The position numbers were made by a program, and so were the translations under genes. The notes beneath the pieces were generated by a model. The model had not been told where the DNA came from. It searched no databases and saw only the letters and a list, made by a program, of their open reading frames with translations. Positions 9,238 through 23,641 of a stretch of DNA of 64,000 nucleotides are shown piece by piece (the stretch's first letter is position 1; each line of letters starts with the position of its first letter). Location: the NCBI RefSeq assembly GCF_013340935.1, contig NZ_WHOS01000014.1, forward strand, positions 1 through 64,000, read 5' to 3'. Origin of the DNA: Azospirillum melinis (GTDB lineage: Bacteria; Pseudomonadota; Alphaproteobacteria; Azospirillales; Azospirillaceae).

Positions 9238-9287
9238 GGCAGGTCCCGCCGGGCGGTTGCCCGGCGTTCCCGAACCTTACCGACGGA

Positions 9288-11399
<2,112 letters not shown>

Positions 11400-11544
11400 G
11401 GATTCTTTCCTTCCATCCGACACCCTGCAACGGCCGGATTGCCGCCCAAGGCCGGGGCCATCGGTCGTAGGACCCCGCGAGAAAACTGAAGTGACGGTGT
11501 TCGACAACAGCACCAAACGAATCGAGATAGAAGTGGCGTGAATG

Positions 11545-11580
11545 CAAAAAAGGCCGGTCCCCGAATGATCGGGCCGGCCT
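11545..11580 (-). terminator. rho-independent terminator between rpsO and pnp
   Basis: A GC-rich hairpin (aggccgg...ccggcct, about 11551-11580) is followed on the minus strand by a run of six T (complement of 11545-11550). Reading in the rpsO direction it is a good intrinsic terminator, so most pnp transcription probably starts downstream of it. Confidence 0.75.
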
Positions 11581-11690
11581 GTCCATCACGAAACGCTCAA
11601 GATCCAGTTTCTATTGCCAATAACCAATGAGGTGTTCCGGAACGGTACAGGTGAACGAGAAGTTCGGCATCTGACGTCGTTGTTCCCGCC

Positions 11691-11730
11691 GCTTTCCGGG
11701 GGAAGCCCCCGGCCGGTGGCCGGCCGGGGG
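11691..11730 (-). other. overlapping GC hairpins after rpsO
   Basis: An 11-bp perfect inverted repeat with a 3-nt loop (11706-11716 and 11720-11730) lies 33 bp after the rpsO stop. A second hairpin (about 11695-11712) shares its left arm, so the two are mutually exclusive. They may protect the rpsO 3' end or act as a processing site near pnp. Confidence 0.5.
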
Positions 11731-11762
11731 AACCCGTACCCGTCGGCGGGACGGCGCAGCCG

Positions 11763-12032
11763 TTAGCGGCGCAGGCCCAGACGCTCGATCAGAGCGGCGT
11801 AGCGCGACTGATCCTTCTTCTTCAGGTAGTCGAGCAGACGGCGGCGCTGACCGACCATCACCAGCAGACCACGGCGGGAGTGGAAGTCCTTCTTGTGGCC
11901 CTTCAGGTGATCCGTCAGGTTGCTGATGCGCTCCGTCAGGATCGACACCTGGACCTCGGGCGAACCGGTGTCGTTGGTGCCGCGGGAAAATTCCTTGATC
12001 AGCTCTTGCTTGCGCTCGGGCGTAATCGACAT
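11763..12032 (-). CDS. rpsO: 30S ribosomal protein S15
   Basis: 89 aa, the standard S15 length. Recognised by [17 protein letters not shown], the [16 protein letters not shown] rRNA-contact loop and the C-terminal [24 protein letters not shown]. It binds 16S rRNA early in assembly of the small-subunit platform. It follows truB after 14 bp, so it is probably co-transcribed with rbfA and truB. Confidence 0.98.
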   Translation of the reverse strand: MSITPERKQELIKEFSRGTNDTGSPEVQVSILTERISNLTDHLKGHKKDFHSRRGLLVMVGQRRRLLDYLKKKDQSRYAALIERLGLRR

Positions 12033-12046
12033 CGGGGTCTCCTAAA

Positions 12047-12988
12047 TCACGTGAGGTTGAGCACGCGCACCGGACGGACCTCCGCCCCCTCGACACGGGC
12101 CAACGCCACCGGCGTTCCGCCGAAAAGCGCAATGACGGTGCCATCCCCACCGTCAGCACCCTGAAGCGCCATCAGGCGTTCACGATCCTGCCGGGTGAGG
12201 AGAGCGACCGTCTGGCCGTGCCTCAGTCGGTGCGCTTCCGCTTCCGTCAGGGCCAGCGCCGGGATGTCGTCCAGCGCGGTCTCGATCGGCAACAGAAGTC
12301 TTTCGACGGCCGCACCTTGCTCCATGGCGGCCAGTTCGTCCAGGGAAATCGCCCGGTCCAGCGTGAAGGAGCCGACACGCAGGCGGCGCAGAAGCCCGAC
12401 ATGGCCGACCGTGCCGAGCGCCTCCGACAGGTCGCGGGCCAGCGAACGGACATAGGTGCCCTTGCCGCAATCGACCTCGAACACCGCATGGTCGGCGTCC
12501 GGCTCCTCGACCAGCTCGAAGCGGTCGATGCGGACGGTGCGGGCGGCCAGATCGACCGCATCGCCTTCGCGCGCGATGTCGTAGGCGCGCTCGCCGTCGA
12601 TCTTGATGGCGCAGAACTGCGGCGGGACCTGCTGGATCTCGCCCAGGAAGGCGGGCAGGGCGGCGCGGATCGCCTCGGTCGCCGGACGGTGGTCGGAGCG
12701 GGCGATCACCTCGCCCTCGCGGTCGTCGGTGCTGGTGCGCTCGCCCCAGCGGATGGAGAAACGGTAGGTCTTGGCACCGTCCATGGCGTAGGAGACGGTC
12801 TTGGTCGCTTCGCCCAGCGCGATCGGCAGGATGCCGGTCGCCAGCGGGTCCAGCGTGCCGCCATGCCCGGCCTTCTCGGCGTTCAGCAGGCGGCGCACCT
12901 TCGACAGCGCCTGGGTGGAGGTCATGCCTTCCGGCTTGTCCAGCACCACCCAGCCATGGATCGGCGTGCCCTTGCGCTTACGAGCCAC
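12047..12988 (-). CDS. truB: tRNA pseudouridine(55) synthase TruB
   Basis: 313 aa from a GTG start at 12988. It makes pseudouridine 55 in the tRNA T-loop. Seen motifs: HGWVVLDKPEGMTS, the catalytic aspartate in GHGGTLDPLATG, and RFSIRWGERTSTDD; a C-terminal PUA-like region ends in RVLNLT. The start overlaps the rbfA 3' end by 11 bp. A longer frame in the same register is only the shadow of the rbfA acidic tail. An AGGG-type ribosome site precedes the GTG. Confidence 0.95.
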   Translation of the reverse strand: MARKRKGTPIHGWVVLDKPEGMTSTQALSKVRRLLNAEKAGHGGTLDPLATGILPIALGEATKTVSYAMDGAKTYRFSIRWGERTSTDDREGEVIARSDHRPATEAIRAALPAFLGEIQQVPPQFCAIKIDGERAYDIAREGDAVDLAARTVRIDRFELVEEPDADHAVFEVDCGKGTYVRSLARDLSEALGTVGHVGLLRRLRVGSFTLDRAISLDELAAMEQGAAVERLLLPIETALDDIPALALTEAEAHRLRHGQTVALLTRQDRERLMALQGADGGDGTVIALFGGTPVALARVEGAEVRPVRVLNLT

Positions 12989-13562
12989 GACGGCCGCCCT
13001 TTTCCCCGCTCTTGTCCTCGTCGTCGAGCATGGCGCGGTCGTCTTCGTCGTCCTCGTCCGCCGCGTCGGGATCCTCGTCCTCGCCGTCCTCATCCTCGTC
13101 CCAGGAATCGTCCTCATCCTCGTCATGGTCGTCGTCGCCATTGACGCGGCCCAGCGGATGGCCGCTCAGGTCGCGGGCGACCTCCGGGCTGTGCAGGATG
13201 CTGTCGATGCGGTGGGCGTAGTCGAAGGAGGTGTCGCCCTCGAAGCTCAGCGTCGGGGCGTGGCGCAGGTTGACCATGCGGGCGACCTGCCCGCGCAGGA
13301 AGGCGGCGGCCCGCTTCAGCGCGACCTGGGCCTCCTCCATCCGCTCACCGCCCAGCGTCGAATAGAAGACGGTGGCGTTGGACAGGTCGGGGCTGATCCG
13401 CACCTCGGTGACCGTGACGTTCAGCGAGGCCAGTTCCGGATCGTGGAAGTCCCCGCGGCGGAACAGGTCGGCAAGGGCGTGGCGCACCTCCTCGCCGACG
13501 CGCAGTTGCCGTTGGGACGGGGGCTTGCCGGCGATGAACGCGCCGCGCTTCTTGCTGGCCAT
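12978..13562 (-). CDS. rbfA: ribosome-binding factor A with acidic C-terminal tail
   Basis: 194 aa. The first ~130 residues are a standard RbfA KH-like domain (SQRQLRVGEEVRHALADLF; NATVFYSTLGG; LSFEGDTSFDYAHRIDSIL) that binds 16S rRNA helix 1 late in 30S maturation. About 55 further residues form a very acidic Asp/Glu tail ending in a short basic patch. Most RbfA proteins are about 120-135 aa, so the tail is an extension. It lies 49 bp after vapC and overlaps truB. Confidence 0.94.
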   Translation of the reverse strand: MASKKRGAFIAGKPPSQRQLRVGEEVRHALADLFRRGDFHDPELASLNVTVTEVRISPDLSNATVFYSTLGGERMEEAQVALKRAAAFLRGQVARMVNLRHAPTLSFEGDTSFDYAHRIDSILHSPEVARDLSGHPLGRVNGDDDHDEDEDDSWDEDEDGEDEDPDAADEDDEDDRAMLDDEDKSGEKGGRRGS

Positions 13563-13611
13563 GGTACGTGTCTTTCGTCGATGTCTGGCGCCCGCGGCGG
13601 CCTGACCGGTG

Positions 13612-13989
13612 TCAGGACCAGAGAACGGGCACGTCGTAAAGTCTGATGGTTCGGTCGGCGCTGACCAGCGTCAGGCCATCGGCCTGGGCCTGGGCGATCA
13701 GCATCCGGTCGAAGGGGTCGCCGTGATGCCGGGGCAGATTGTCCAGCCGGTCGATGTGACGGACGTCGATGGGATGGATCGTCAGACCGTTTTCGACCAG
13801 AAGGCGATGGAACCCGGTGGGCAAGGTCAGCTTTCCGAGGCCGGCCTTGATGGTGAGTTCCCAGAGCGACGCGATGCTCGCCAGCACGGTGTTGGAACCG
13901 TCGGCGATCACGGTCCGGACGGCGGAACCGAGCTTCGGGTCATCGGTCGCCAGCCACAGCAGCACATGACTGTCGAGCAGCAGCCTCAC
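13612..13989 (-). CDS. VapC-type PIN-domain toxin
   Basis: 125 aa from a GTG start at 13989 that overlaps the antitoxin stop (GTGA). PIN-domain residues are in place: first aspartate in LLLDSHVLLW, glutamate in ASLWELTIKAGLGKL, then DPFDRMLIAQA and the last aspartate in VSADRTIR. This is the subgroup paired with Phd/YefM-like antitoxins and is expected to cleave RNA. It sits between infB and rbfA, where alphaproteobacteria normally have no toxin-antitoxin gene. Confidence 0.9.
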   Translation of the reverse strand: MRLLLDSHVLLWLATDDPKLGSAVRTVIADGSNTVLASIASLWELTIKAGLGKLTLPTGFHRLLVENGLTIHPIDVRHIDRLDNLPRHHGDPFDRMLIAQAQADGLTLVSADRTIRLYDVPVLWS

Positions 13990-14309
13990 CCCGGCATCCC
14001 TTTCCACTGGTCCGGCCACTCCTCGTCCGGAGCGAGACCGTAGAAGCTCTTCAGCAGGTCGTCGGGAAGCGGAGCGTCGAAATCGTCGGCGATCCGGATT
14101 TGTCCCTTGGCGAAGCCGAACCGCACCGGCCGCTTGCCGGACGGCGTCGGCGCGGACGCCCCGTCTTCCGTGACGACGTCTTCCGCGACTGGCACCAGCT
14201 TAACCGCAGGCTTCCCATCGCGAAGAATGACGATCTCCTCGCCATTCTCCACCCGGTCGATCAGTTCGGCCATATGCCCGTCGGCTTCGGATAGCGGAAC
14301 GCGATCCAT
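13986..14309 (-). CDS. Phd/YefM-type antitoxin of the infB-rbfA vapBC pair
   Basis: 107 aa. The N-terminal half is a Phd/YefM DNA-binding domain (PLSEADGHMAELIDRVENGEEIVILRDGKPAVKL is its pattern, residues about 5-40). The C-terminal half is acidic and toxin-binding (DDFDAPLPDDLLKSFYG). A near-perfect GGAGGTGA ribosome site sits 4-5 bases before the ATG. It overlaps the toxin gene by four bases. Antitoxins of this family usually repress their own operon. Confidence 0.9.
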   Translation of the reverse strand: MDRVPLSEADGHMAELIDRVENGEEIVILRDGKPAVKLVPVAEDVVTEDGASAPTPSGKRPVRFGFAKGQIRIADDFDAPLPDDLLKSFYGLAPDEEWPDQWKGMPG

Positions 14310-14360
14310 AGCGTCACCTCCAGGTTGGCGTCACCCCTACCCTTGTCCGGAAAACATCCG

Positions 14361-14413
14361 AAAAAACGAACCGCCCGGCCCCGTCCGGTAAAACACCGGA
14401 AGGGGCCGGGCGG
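14361..14413 (-). terminator. strong rho-independent terminator of infB
   Basis: Nested perfect stems (12 bp at 14371-14382 with 14402-14413; 5 bp at 14384-14388 with 14396-14400) begin 11 bp after the infB stop. On the minus strand they are followed by TTCGTTTTTT. This should end most infB transcripts before the vapBC and rbfA genes. Confidence 0.88.
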
Positions 14414-14423
14414 ACCGTCGGTC

Positions 14424-17306
<2,883 letters not shown>

Positions 17307-17327
17307 CGGTTCCCGAATGGTCAGACG

Positions 17328-18128
17328 TTACATCGCAGGCCGGCCGGCCGTATCGCCGACTCCCAAGCCCTTATCAGATTCCCGGTGCGCGTCCCGGTCC
17401 CCTTCGGGACCTGTCGAGCCCAGCTGCCCCTGGGGACCTTTCAGCCCCCTCAGGCGTGCCGCATCGCGGGCCAGCCCTGCGGCCAGCCTGCCCCGCGCCA
17501 CCACGGCGTGCACCGCGTGATCGCGTCCCAGCGCCGCGGCCAAGGCCGGGGACTGGAAGAGGTCGATCACCGGCAGCGACGGCGCGAGCGCCGTCACCTT
17601 GCCGCGCTGGTCCAGCGAGCCGTCCGCGGCTTCGACCAGCAGGGCCGGCGGGGGACCCGCACGGCCGACCTGGTTGGCCCTCAACGCCTCGCGCACCTTC
17701 TCGTATCCCGCCAGAACGTGGCCGGCACGGCGGGCGAGGCCCAACGCGTGCAGACAGCGCCGCTCCAGCAGCCGTTCCAGCCTCTCGGCCAGATCGGGCG
17801 GTACTTTCACCGCCCGGCGGGCCGCTTTGGCGAAAACGGATTTACCCATGGCTTTCGCCAGGGCATCCCGGTCGGCCGTGACCCAAAGGCCGCGGCCGGG
17901 CAGACGTTCCTCCAGGTCCGGAACCACCTCGCCGTCGGGGCCGATCACGAAGCGGATCATGCTCTCCTTCGGCCCCACCGTGCCCGACACGATGCAGCGG
18001 CGCAGAGGCCCCTTCTCGTCGTCGGCCGGCAGGCGGTCCGTACCGGCACCGTCGTCCTGTGCCAAATCCTGTTCCGGCACCGCATCCGCGGCGGCGGTCG
18101 GTGTCCGTTCGTCGTTCCGTTCGGTCAT
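17328..18128 (-). CDS. YlxR (DUF448) / L7Ae-like RNA-binding fusion protein
   Basis: 266 aa. A YlxR domain (PLRRCIVSGTVGPKESMIRF; GRGLWVTADRDAL) at about residues 40-115 is joined to an L7Ae/YlxQ-like domain (LHALGLARRAGHVLAGYEKV; PALLVEAADGS) at about 125-225. In many bacteria these are two adjacent genes between nusA and infB; the fused form is common in alphaproteobacteria. It probably binds RNA in transcription or ribosome assembly. The tail after residue 230 is low-complexity. Confidence 0.9.
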   Translation of the reverse strand: MTERNDERTPTAAADAVPEQDLAQDDGAGTDRLPADDEKGPLRRCIVSGTVGPKESMIRFVIGPDGEVVPDLEERLPGRGLWVTADRDALAKAMGKSVFAKAARRAVKVPPDLAERLERLLERRCLHALGLARRAGHVLAGYEKVREALRANQVGRAGPPPALLVEAADGSLDQRGKVTALAPSLPVIDLFQSPALAAALGRDHAVHAVVARGRLAAGLARDAARLRGLKGPQGQLGSTGPEGDRDAHRESDKGLGVGDTAGRPAM

Positions 18129-18202
18129 CCGATCGTCATCCGCTCGCGCGGTCCCGAATAATCGTTCCTCTCGGGCGCAGTTCCAACCGGCATTGCTGCC
18201 GG

Positions 18203-19780
18203 TCAGGCCTGCGCGCCCTGGCCATCGGCAGTGCCGTCAGCCGAACCGCCGGCGGCCGGAGCCGCGGCGGCGCCGTCCTCGCCCTCGCCCTCGCCCTCGA
18301 ACCAGTGGGCGCGCGCGGCCATGATGATCGCGTTCGCCTCCTCTTCCGAGGGGGCGTCCTTGGCGCCGTCCTTGCTCAGGATCTCGACCAGCTCGTCGCC
18401 GGCCAGGTCGGCCAGGTCGTCCAGCGTCTTGACGCCGTTCTCGCCCAGCTTCACCAGCTGGACGGCGCTGAAGCCGGTCAGCTCGGCGACGATGTCCTCG
18501 ACGCCCAGCTCCAGCCGGCGCTCGTTGGCCTGCTCGTCCTGCACTTCCAGGAAGGCCAGGGCGCGCTGCTTCAGCTCGTCGGCGACCGACTCGTCGAACC
18601 CTTCGATCTCGGCCAGCTCCTCGGTCTCGACATAGGCGATCTCCTCGACCGAGGTGAAGCCTTCGGCGACCAGCAGGTGGGCGATCACGTCATCGACGTC
18701 CAGCGCCTGCATGAACAGGGCGGAGCGGTTGTGGATTTCCTCCGACCGGCGCTCCGACTCTTCCTGTTCGGTCAGGATGTCGATGTCCCAGCCGGTCAGC
18801 ATCGAGGCGAGTCGCACATTCTGCCCGCGGCGGCCGATCGCCAGCGACAGCTGGTCGTCGGGCACCACCACCTCGATGCGGTGGTTGTCGTCGTCGAGCA
18901 CGACCTTGGCGACCTCGGCCGGGGCGAGCGCGTTGACGACGAAGGTCGGCGCCTCGCCGTTCCACGGGATGATGTCGATCTTCTCGCCCTGCAGCTCGCC
19001 GACGACCGCCTGGACGCGGCTGCCGCGCATGCCGACGCAGGCGCCGACCGGGTCGATGGAGCTGTCATGGCTCAGCACCGCGATCTTGGCGCGCGAACCC
19101 GGGTCACGGGCGACCGCCTTGATCTCGATGATGCCGTCGTAGATTTCCGGCACTTCCTGGGCGAACAGCTTCGCCATGAACATCGGGTGCGTGCGCGACA
19201 GGAAGATCTGCGGCCCGCGCGGTTCCTCGCGGACGTCGAAGATGTAGGCGCGCACGCGGTCGCCGTTCTTGAAATGCTCGCGCGGCAGCAGCTCGTCGCG
19301 TCGCAGGATCGCTTCGGCGCGGCCCAGGTCGACGGTGACGTTGCCGTATTCGACGCGCTTGACCAGACCGTTGACGATCTCGCCGTTGCGGTCCTTGTAC
19401 TCGTTGAACTGGCGCTTGCGCTCGGCGTCGCGCACCTTCTGCACGATCACCTGCTTGGCGGTCTGGGCGGCGATGCGGCCGAAATCGATCGGCGGCAGCG
19501 GGTCGACCAGGAAATCGCCGAGCTTGGCACCGGCCTTGCGCTTCTGGGCGTAGGGCAGGGTGACCTGCGTCGCCTCGTTCTCCACCGTCTCGACCACTTC
19601 GAGGTGGCGGGTCAGATGGATGTCGCCGGTCTTGCGGTCGATGCGGGCGCGGATGTCGTGCTCATGGCCGTACTTGGAGCGGCCGGCCTTCTGAATCGCC
19701 TGCTCCATCGCCTCCAGGACTTCGTCCCGGTCGATGTTCTTTTCGCGGGCGACCGCGTCAGCGACTTGCAGCAGTTCCAT
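18203..19780 (-). CDS. nusA: transcription termination/antitermination factor NusA
   Basis: 525 aa. Domain order: N-terminal RNA polymerase-binding domain ([20 protein letters not shown]), S1 domain ([18 protein letters not shown]), two KH domains ([40 protein letters not shown]) and C-terminal helix-hairpin-helix acidic repeats. It modulates pausing, termination and antitermination. It stands 123 bp after rimP in the conserved rimP-nusA-ylxR-infB order. The extreme C-terminus is Gly/Ala-rich. Confidence 0.97.
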   Translation of the reverse strand: MELLQVADAVAREKNIDRDEVLEAMEQAIQKAGRSKYGHEHDIRARIDRKTGDIHLTRHLEVVETVENEATQVTLPYAQKRKAGAKLGDFLVDPLPPIDFGRIAAQTAKQVIVQKVRDAERKRQFNEYKDRNGEIVNGLVKRVEYGNVTVDLGRAEAILRRDELLPREHFKNGDRVRAYIFDVREEPRGPQIFLSRTHPMFMAKLFAQEVPEIYDGIIEIKAVARDPGSRAKIAVLSHDSSIDPVGACVGMRGSRVQAVVGELQGEKIDIIPWNGEAPTFVVNALAPAEVAKVVLDDDNHRIEVVVPDDQLSLAIGRRGQNVRLASMLTGWDIDILTEQEESERRSEEIHNRSALFMQALDVDDVIAHLLVAEGFTSVEEIAYVETEELAEIEGFDESVADELKQRALAFLEVQDEQANERRLELGVEDIVAELTGFSAVQLVKLGENGVKTLDDLADLAGDELVEILSKDGAKDAPSEEEANAIIMAARAHWFEGEGEGEDGAAAAPAAGGSADGTADGQGAQA

Positions 19781-19903
19781 CCGTTACACTTCCTGAATCG
19801 GTCTTGTGTGATGCCGGTCTTGCGTGATGTCCGGTCGGGTCGGCGGGGCGAAGGGCAACCTGGGGCGGGGTCCTGGCGGCTTTTGTCCTGGCGGACTTGG
19901 CCG

Positions 19904-20404
19904 TCAGTGCTCCAGGCCCTCCTGCTGCTCCTGGCTGGCACGGATCAGCTCGTCCGTCAGCACCAGCTTGGCGCGCAGGATGTTGTCGAACTCCAGCCGG
20001 GCGGGTCCCTGTTCGGTGTCGACGCACACGAGGCCGTCCTCGACGCCCTTCAGCATGCCTTTGAAACGCTTGCGGCCGTCGATGGCCATGCGGCTTTCCA
20101 GCCGGGCTTCGAAGCCGGCGAAGCGCGCGAAATCCTTGAGCCGGGTCAGCGGCCGGTCGATGCCGGGCGAGCTGACTTCCAGCGTGTAGGCCTCGCGGAT
20201 CGGGTCTTCCACGTCCAGCAGGGCGGAGACGGAGCGGCTGATGTCGGCGCAATCCTCGACAGTCATGGGCGCGCCGTCGGCGCGCTCCGCCATGATCTGG
20301 AGAATCGACCGTTGGCCGCCGGAGATCTGAACGCGCACGACCTCATAGCCCATGGCTTCGACCGACGGCGTGATGATCTGTTCGATGCGACCTGTAGCGT
20401 CCAT
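19904..20404 (-). CDS. rimP: ribosome maturation factor RimP
   Basis: 166 aa from ATG at 20404 (MDATGRIEQIITPSVEAMGY). Two-domain RimP: an N-terminal alpha/beta domain with VRVQISGGQRSILQIMAE and a C-terminal SH3-like domain (FKGMLKGVEDGLVCVD). The signature LEVSSPGIDRPLT is present. It is needed for 30S maturation and is the first gene of the nusA-infB cluster. A 36-codon upstream extension of the frame crosses the terminator and is unlikely to be translated. Confidence 0.95.
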   Translation of the reverse strand: MDATGRIEQIITPSVEAMGYEVVRVQISGGQRSILQIMAERADGAPMTVEDCADISRSVSALLDVEDPIREAYTLEVSSPGIDRPLTRLKDFARFAGFEARLESRMAIDGRKRFKGMLKGVEDGLVCVDTEQGPARLEFDNILRAKLVLTDELIRASQEQQEGLEH

Positions 20405-20494
20405 TCCACCTAACCCAAAGCCTGCGGCCGGGATCGAACCGGACGAGGTTTCCACAACAGAAGGTTCAACAAGCGCGTGTTTCCACACGCTCAT

Positions 20495-20520
20495 AAAAAA
20501 ATAAGTGGGCAAAAGCCCAC
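20495..20520 (-). terminator. rho-independent terminator upstream of rimP
   Basis: A 6-bp stem (20505-20510 with 20515-20520, loop of four) is followed on the minus strand by TTATTTTTTT (complement of 20495-20504). It lies 149 bp after the trmB stop and 90 bp before rimP, so it separates the metK-trmB transcript from the rimP-nusA-infB one. Confidence 0.8.
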
Positions 20521-20668
20521 CCGCAAAGCGTCTCGCCGGCCCGGTTGCCCGGGCCGCCGATCCGTATGGGTTCTCAGAGGCTGAATATAGTCATTCCGGC
20601 CGATGCCGCAAGCCTTTTCGGGACCGATCGTCGTGGCGGCCCGGAATCTCAAGCGGAACGGGTATGCG

Positions 20669-21406
20669 TCACCCCCGCGGGCGGCGGACGAACCGCAGGA
20701 AGACCGGCTTGCGCCCGGCGGCGATGGCCTTTTCCTCATAGCGCGTCGCCGGCCAGTCGTCGGGGCGGATGCGCCAGTCGGACGGGCGGCGCGCCGTCCA
20801 TTCGAAATCGGGATGCTTGACCGTATGTTCAAGCATCCAGCGCACCAGACCCATGTCGTCGCTGGCCAGCCGCAGCTCGGCCCCGTCCTTCAGCACGCGG
20901 GCCAGCCGCGGCAGGTTCTCCGGCCCGATGAAGCGGCGGTCGGCATGGCGCTTCTTCGGCCAGGGGTCGGCGAACAGCACGAAGGCGCGGCCGATGGAGG
21001 CGTCGGGCAGGGCGTCCAGCAGCGGCCGGGCATCGTCGGGATGGATGCGCACGTTGCCGAGATCGTCGTCGTCGATCATCCCCAAGAGGCCGGCGATGCC
21101 GTTGAGGAAGGGTTCGGCGCCGACGATGCCGACATCCGGGTTGTGCCTGGCCTGCCAGGCGAGGTGATGCCCCATGCCGAAGCCGACCTCCAGCCAGACC
21201 TCGCGCTTCGGCGTGTCGAACAGGCTGGCCGGGTCCAGGCTGTCGCCGGATTTCGGCGTCGGGATCTGGAGCTGCGGCAGCAGATCCTCGATCAGGCTTG
21301 TCCGGCGCTTGCGCAGGGGGCGGCCCTTGCGCCGGCCGAACAGCCGGTTTCCGGTTTCGCTCTGCGGAGCGTCGTCAGTCGGTCGGTCGGTTTTGCTGTC
21401 GGTCAT
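20669..21406 (-). CDS. trmB: tRNA (guanine-N7-)-methyltransferase TrmB
   Basis: 245 aa from ATG at 21406. SAM-binding motif EVGFGMGHHLAW, the Trm-family signature FVLFADPWPKKRHADRRF and the C-terminal TRYEEKAIAAGRKPVFLRF all fit TrmB, which makes m7G46 in tRNA variable loops. The first ~40 residues are charged and Arg-rich. It follows metK, which makes its SAM cofactor, after 138 bp that include a terminator. Confidence 0.95.
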   Translation of the reverse strand: MTDSKTDRPTDDAPQSETGNRLFGRRKGRPLRKRRTSLIEDLLPQLQIPTPKSGDSLDPASLFDTPKREVWLEVGFGMGHHLAWQARHNPDVGIVGAEPFLNGIAGLLGMIDDDDLGNVRIHPDDARPLLDALPDASIGRAFVLFADPWPKKRHADRRFIGPENLPRLARVLKDGAELRLASDDMGLVRWMLEHTVKHPDFEWTARRPSDWRIRPDDWPATRYEEKAIAAGRKPVFLRFVRRPRG

Positions 21407-21446
21407 GGCGGCTGATGCGGTTCGAAGAGCAGGGGCGGCGGGAAAG

Positions 21447-21479
21447 GGGCTTGTACAAAAAGCGGGCTTGTACAAAAAG
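21447..21479. repeat. two tandem copies of a 16-bp unit
   Basis: gggcttgtacaaaaag occurs at 21447-21462 and 21464-21479, one base apart. Each copy contains the palindrome TTGTACAA. It lies between trmB and the metK terminator; a binding site is possible but not shown. Confidence 0.8.
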
Positions 21480-21482
21480 ACA

Positions 21483-21511
21483 GCGGAGGCCGTTTCCAGC
21501 CTCCGCCGCCT
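21483..21511 (-). terminator. terminator of metK
   Basis: An 8-bp perfect stem (21483-21490 with 21499-21506) lies 39 bp after the metK stop. On the minus strand it is followed by TGTCTTTTTG; on the plus strand there is also a T-run, so it could work in both directions. Confidence 0.8.
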
Positions 21512-21544
21512 TTTTCATATCTGGTGATCCGCCGGTCGGGGCGG

Positions 21545-22711
<1,167 letters not shown>

Positions 22712-23016
22712 GGGAAACCTCGGCATTCGGCGGCACGCTATTTCATGAGCCGAAACGGCAGACCGGTACAGCGGCCGCAGACACCGATCCAAATCCGGTT
22801 TTGACAAGGTTTCAGGCCGGGGTCAAGAAGCCTACCAGCGGTAAGGCCTTGGTCCTATCAGCGCAGGCACCACACGAAGGGGGTGGATACGGTCGCGCCG
22901 CATCTTCCCCGTTCGGTGGGTATCTCAGGCCGCAGACAACCGGCAGGAGTTGCTGCCGGGAAGCTCAACGCCCCGAACTGCCGCCGTGAGTCACTGCCGT
23001 AAGCTATCGCCGCAAC
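22712..23016 (-). other. metK leader / intergenic region
   Basis: These 305 bp hold no convincing gene. A 7-bp GC hairpin (22940-22946 with 22953-22959) may end the upstream regulator transcript. A second imperfect hairpin lies near 22830-22848. I looked for a SAM-type riboswitch before metK and could not match any class by eye. Confidence 0.4.
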
Positions 23017-23511
23017 TTACTCCGCGGCTTCCGCCACGGCGGCGCTGGCCACTGCCTTGGTCAGCTCGAACAGGCGCTTGCGCACCGACGGATCGCTGAT
23101 CTTGTAATAGGCGCGGACCAGTTCCAGCGTCTCGCGCTTGGCCATCGGATCGGGCTCGTAGGTGCTGGCCGACCGCTCTTCCGAGCCGCCCGCCTCATCG
23201 TCGTCATCGACGCGGGCCGAGGCCGCTTCGGCCGGCATGTCGTCGAAGAAGAAGGAAACCGGCACGTCCAGCACGCGGCTGAGATCGAACAGACGCGATG
23301 CGCCGATGCGGTTGGCGCCACGCTCGTACTTCTGCACCTGCTGGAAGGTCAGACCGATGGCCTCGCCCAACTTTTCCTGGCTCATGCCGAGAAGGGTGCG
23401 GCGGAGACGGACGCGGGATCCGACATGGACATCGATGGGATTCGGCTTTCCGGTCTTCGGACGGCCCGCACCCGCACGGCGCCCGCGCGGCGCTCCAGTT
23501 TCAGTCTGCAT
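23017..23511 (-). CDS. XRE-family HTH transcriptional regulator
   Basis: 164 aa. The helix-turn-helix is at about residues 28-80 (VGSRVRLRRTLLGMSQEKLGEAIGL; QKYERGANRIGASRL), followed by an acidic Asp-rich linker and a C-terminal helical region (LVRAYYKISDPSVRKRLFEL). The N-terminus is basic and Pro/Gly-rich. Proteins of this type are common in Rhodospirillales near metK and lnt, but the target genes are not known. It could control metK downstream or itself. Confidence 0.85.
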   Translation of the reverse strand: MQTETGAPRGRRAGAGRPKTGKPNPIDVHVGSRVRLRRTLLGMSQEKLGEAIGLTFQQVQKYERGANRIGASRLFDLSRVLDVPVSFFFDDMPAEAASARVDDDDEAGGSEERSASTYEPDPMAKRETLELVRAYYKISDPSVRKRLFELTKAVASAAVAEAAE

Positions 23512-23641
23512 CTCGTTTATCCCTGTAACGGTTGTGCAACCTAGTTACGACATATCCACGTATGCAGTCAAGCCCGCTCCGGTCATGCCGGTTACACGAA
23601 TTTGTTCTGCCTGTGGCGGGCAGAATGCCCGTATTGCAGCG

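Noticed and set aside
22712..23016. SAM riboswitch before metK
   Set aside because: The position is right, but I could not match the conserved cores of any SAM riboswitch class by eye. A covariance-model search would decide.
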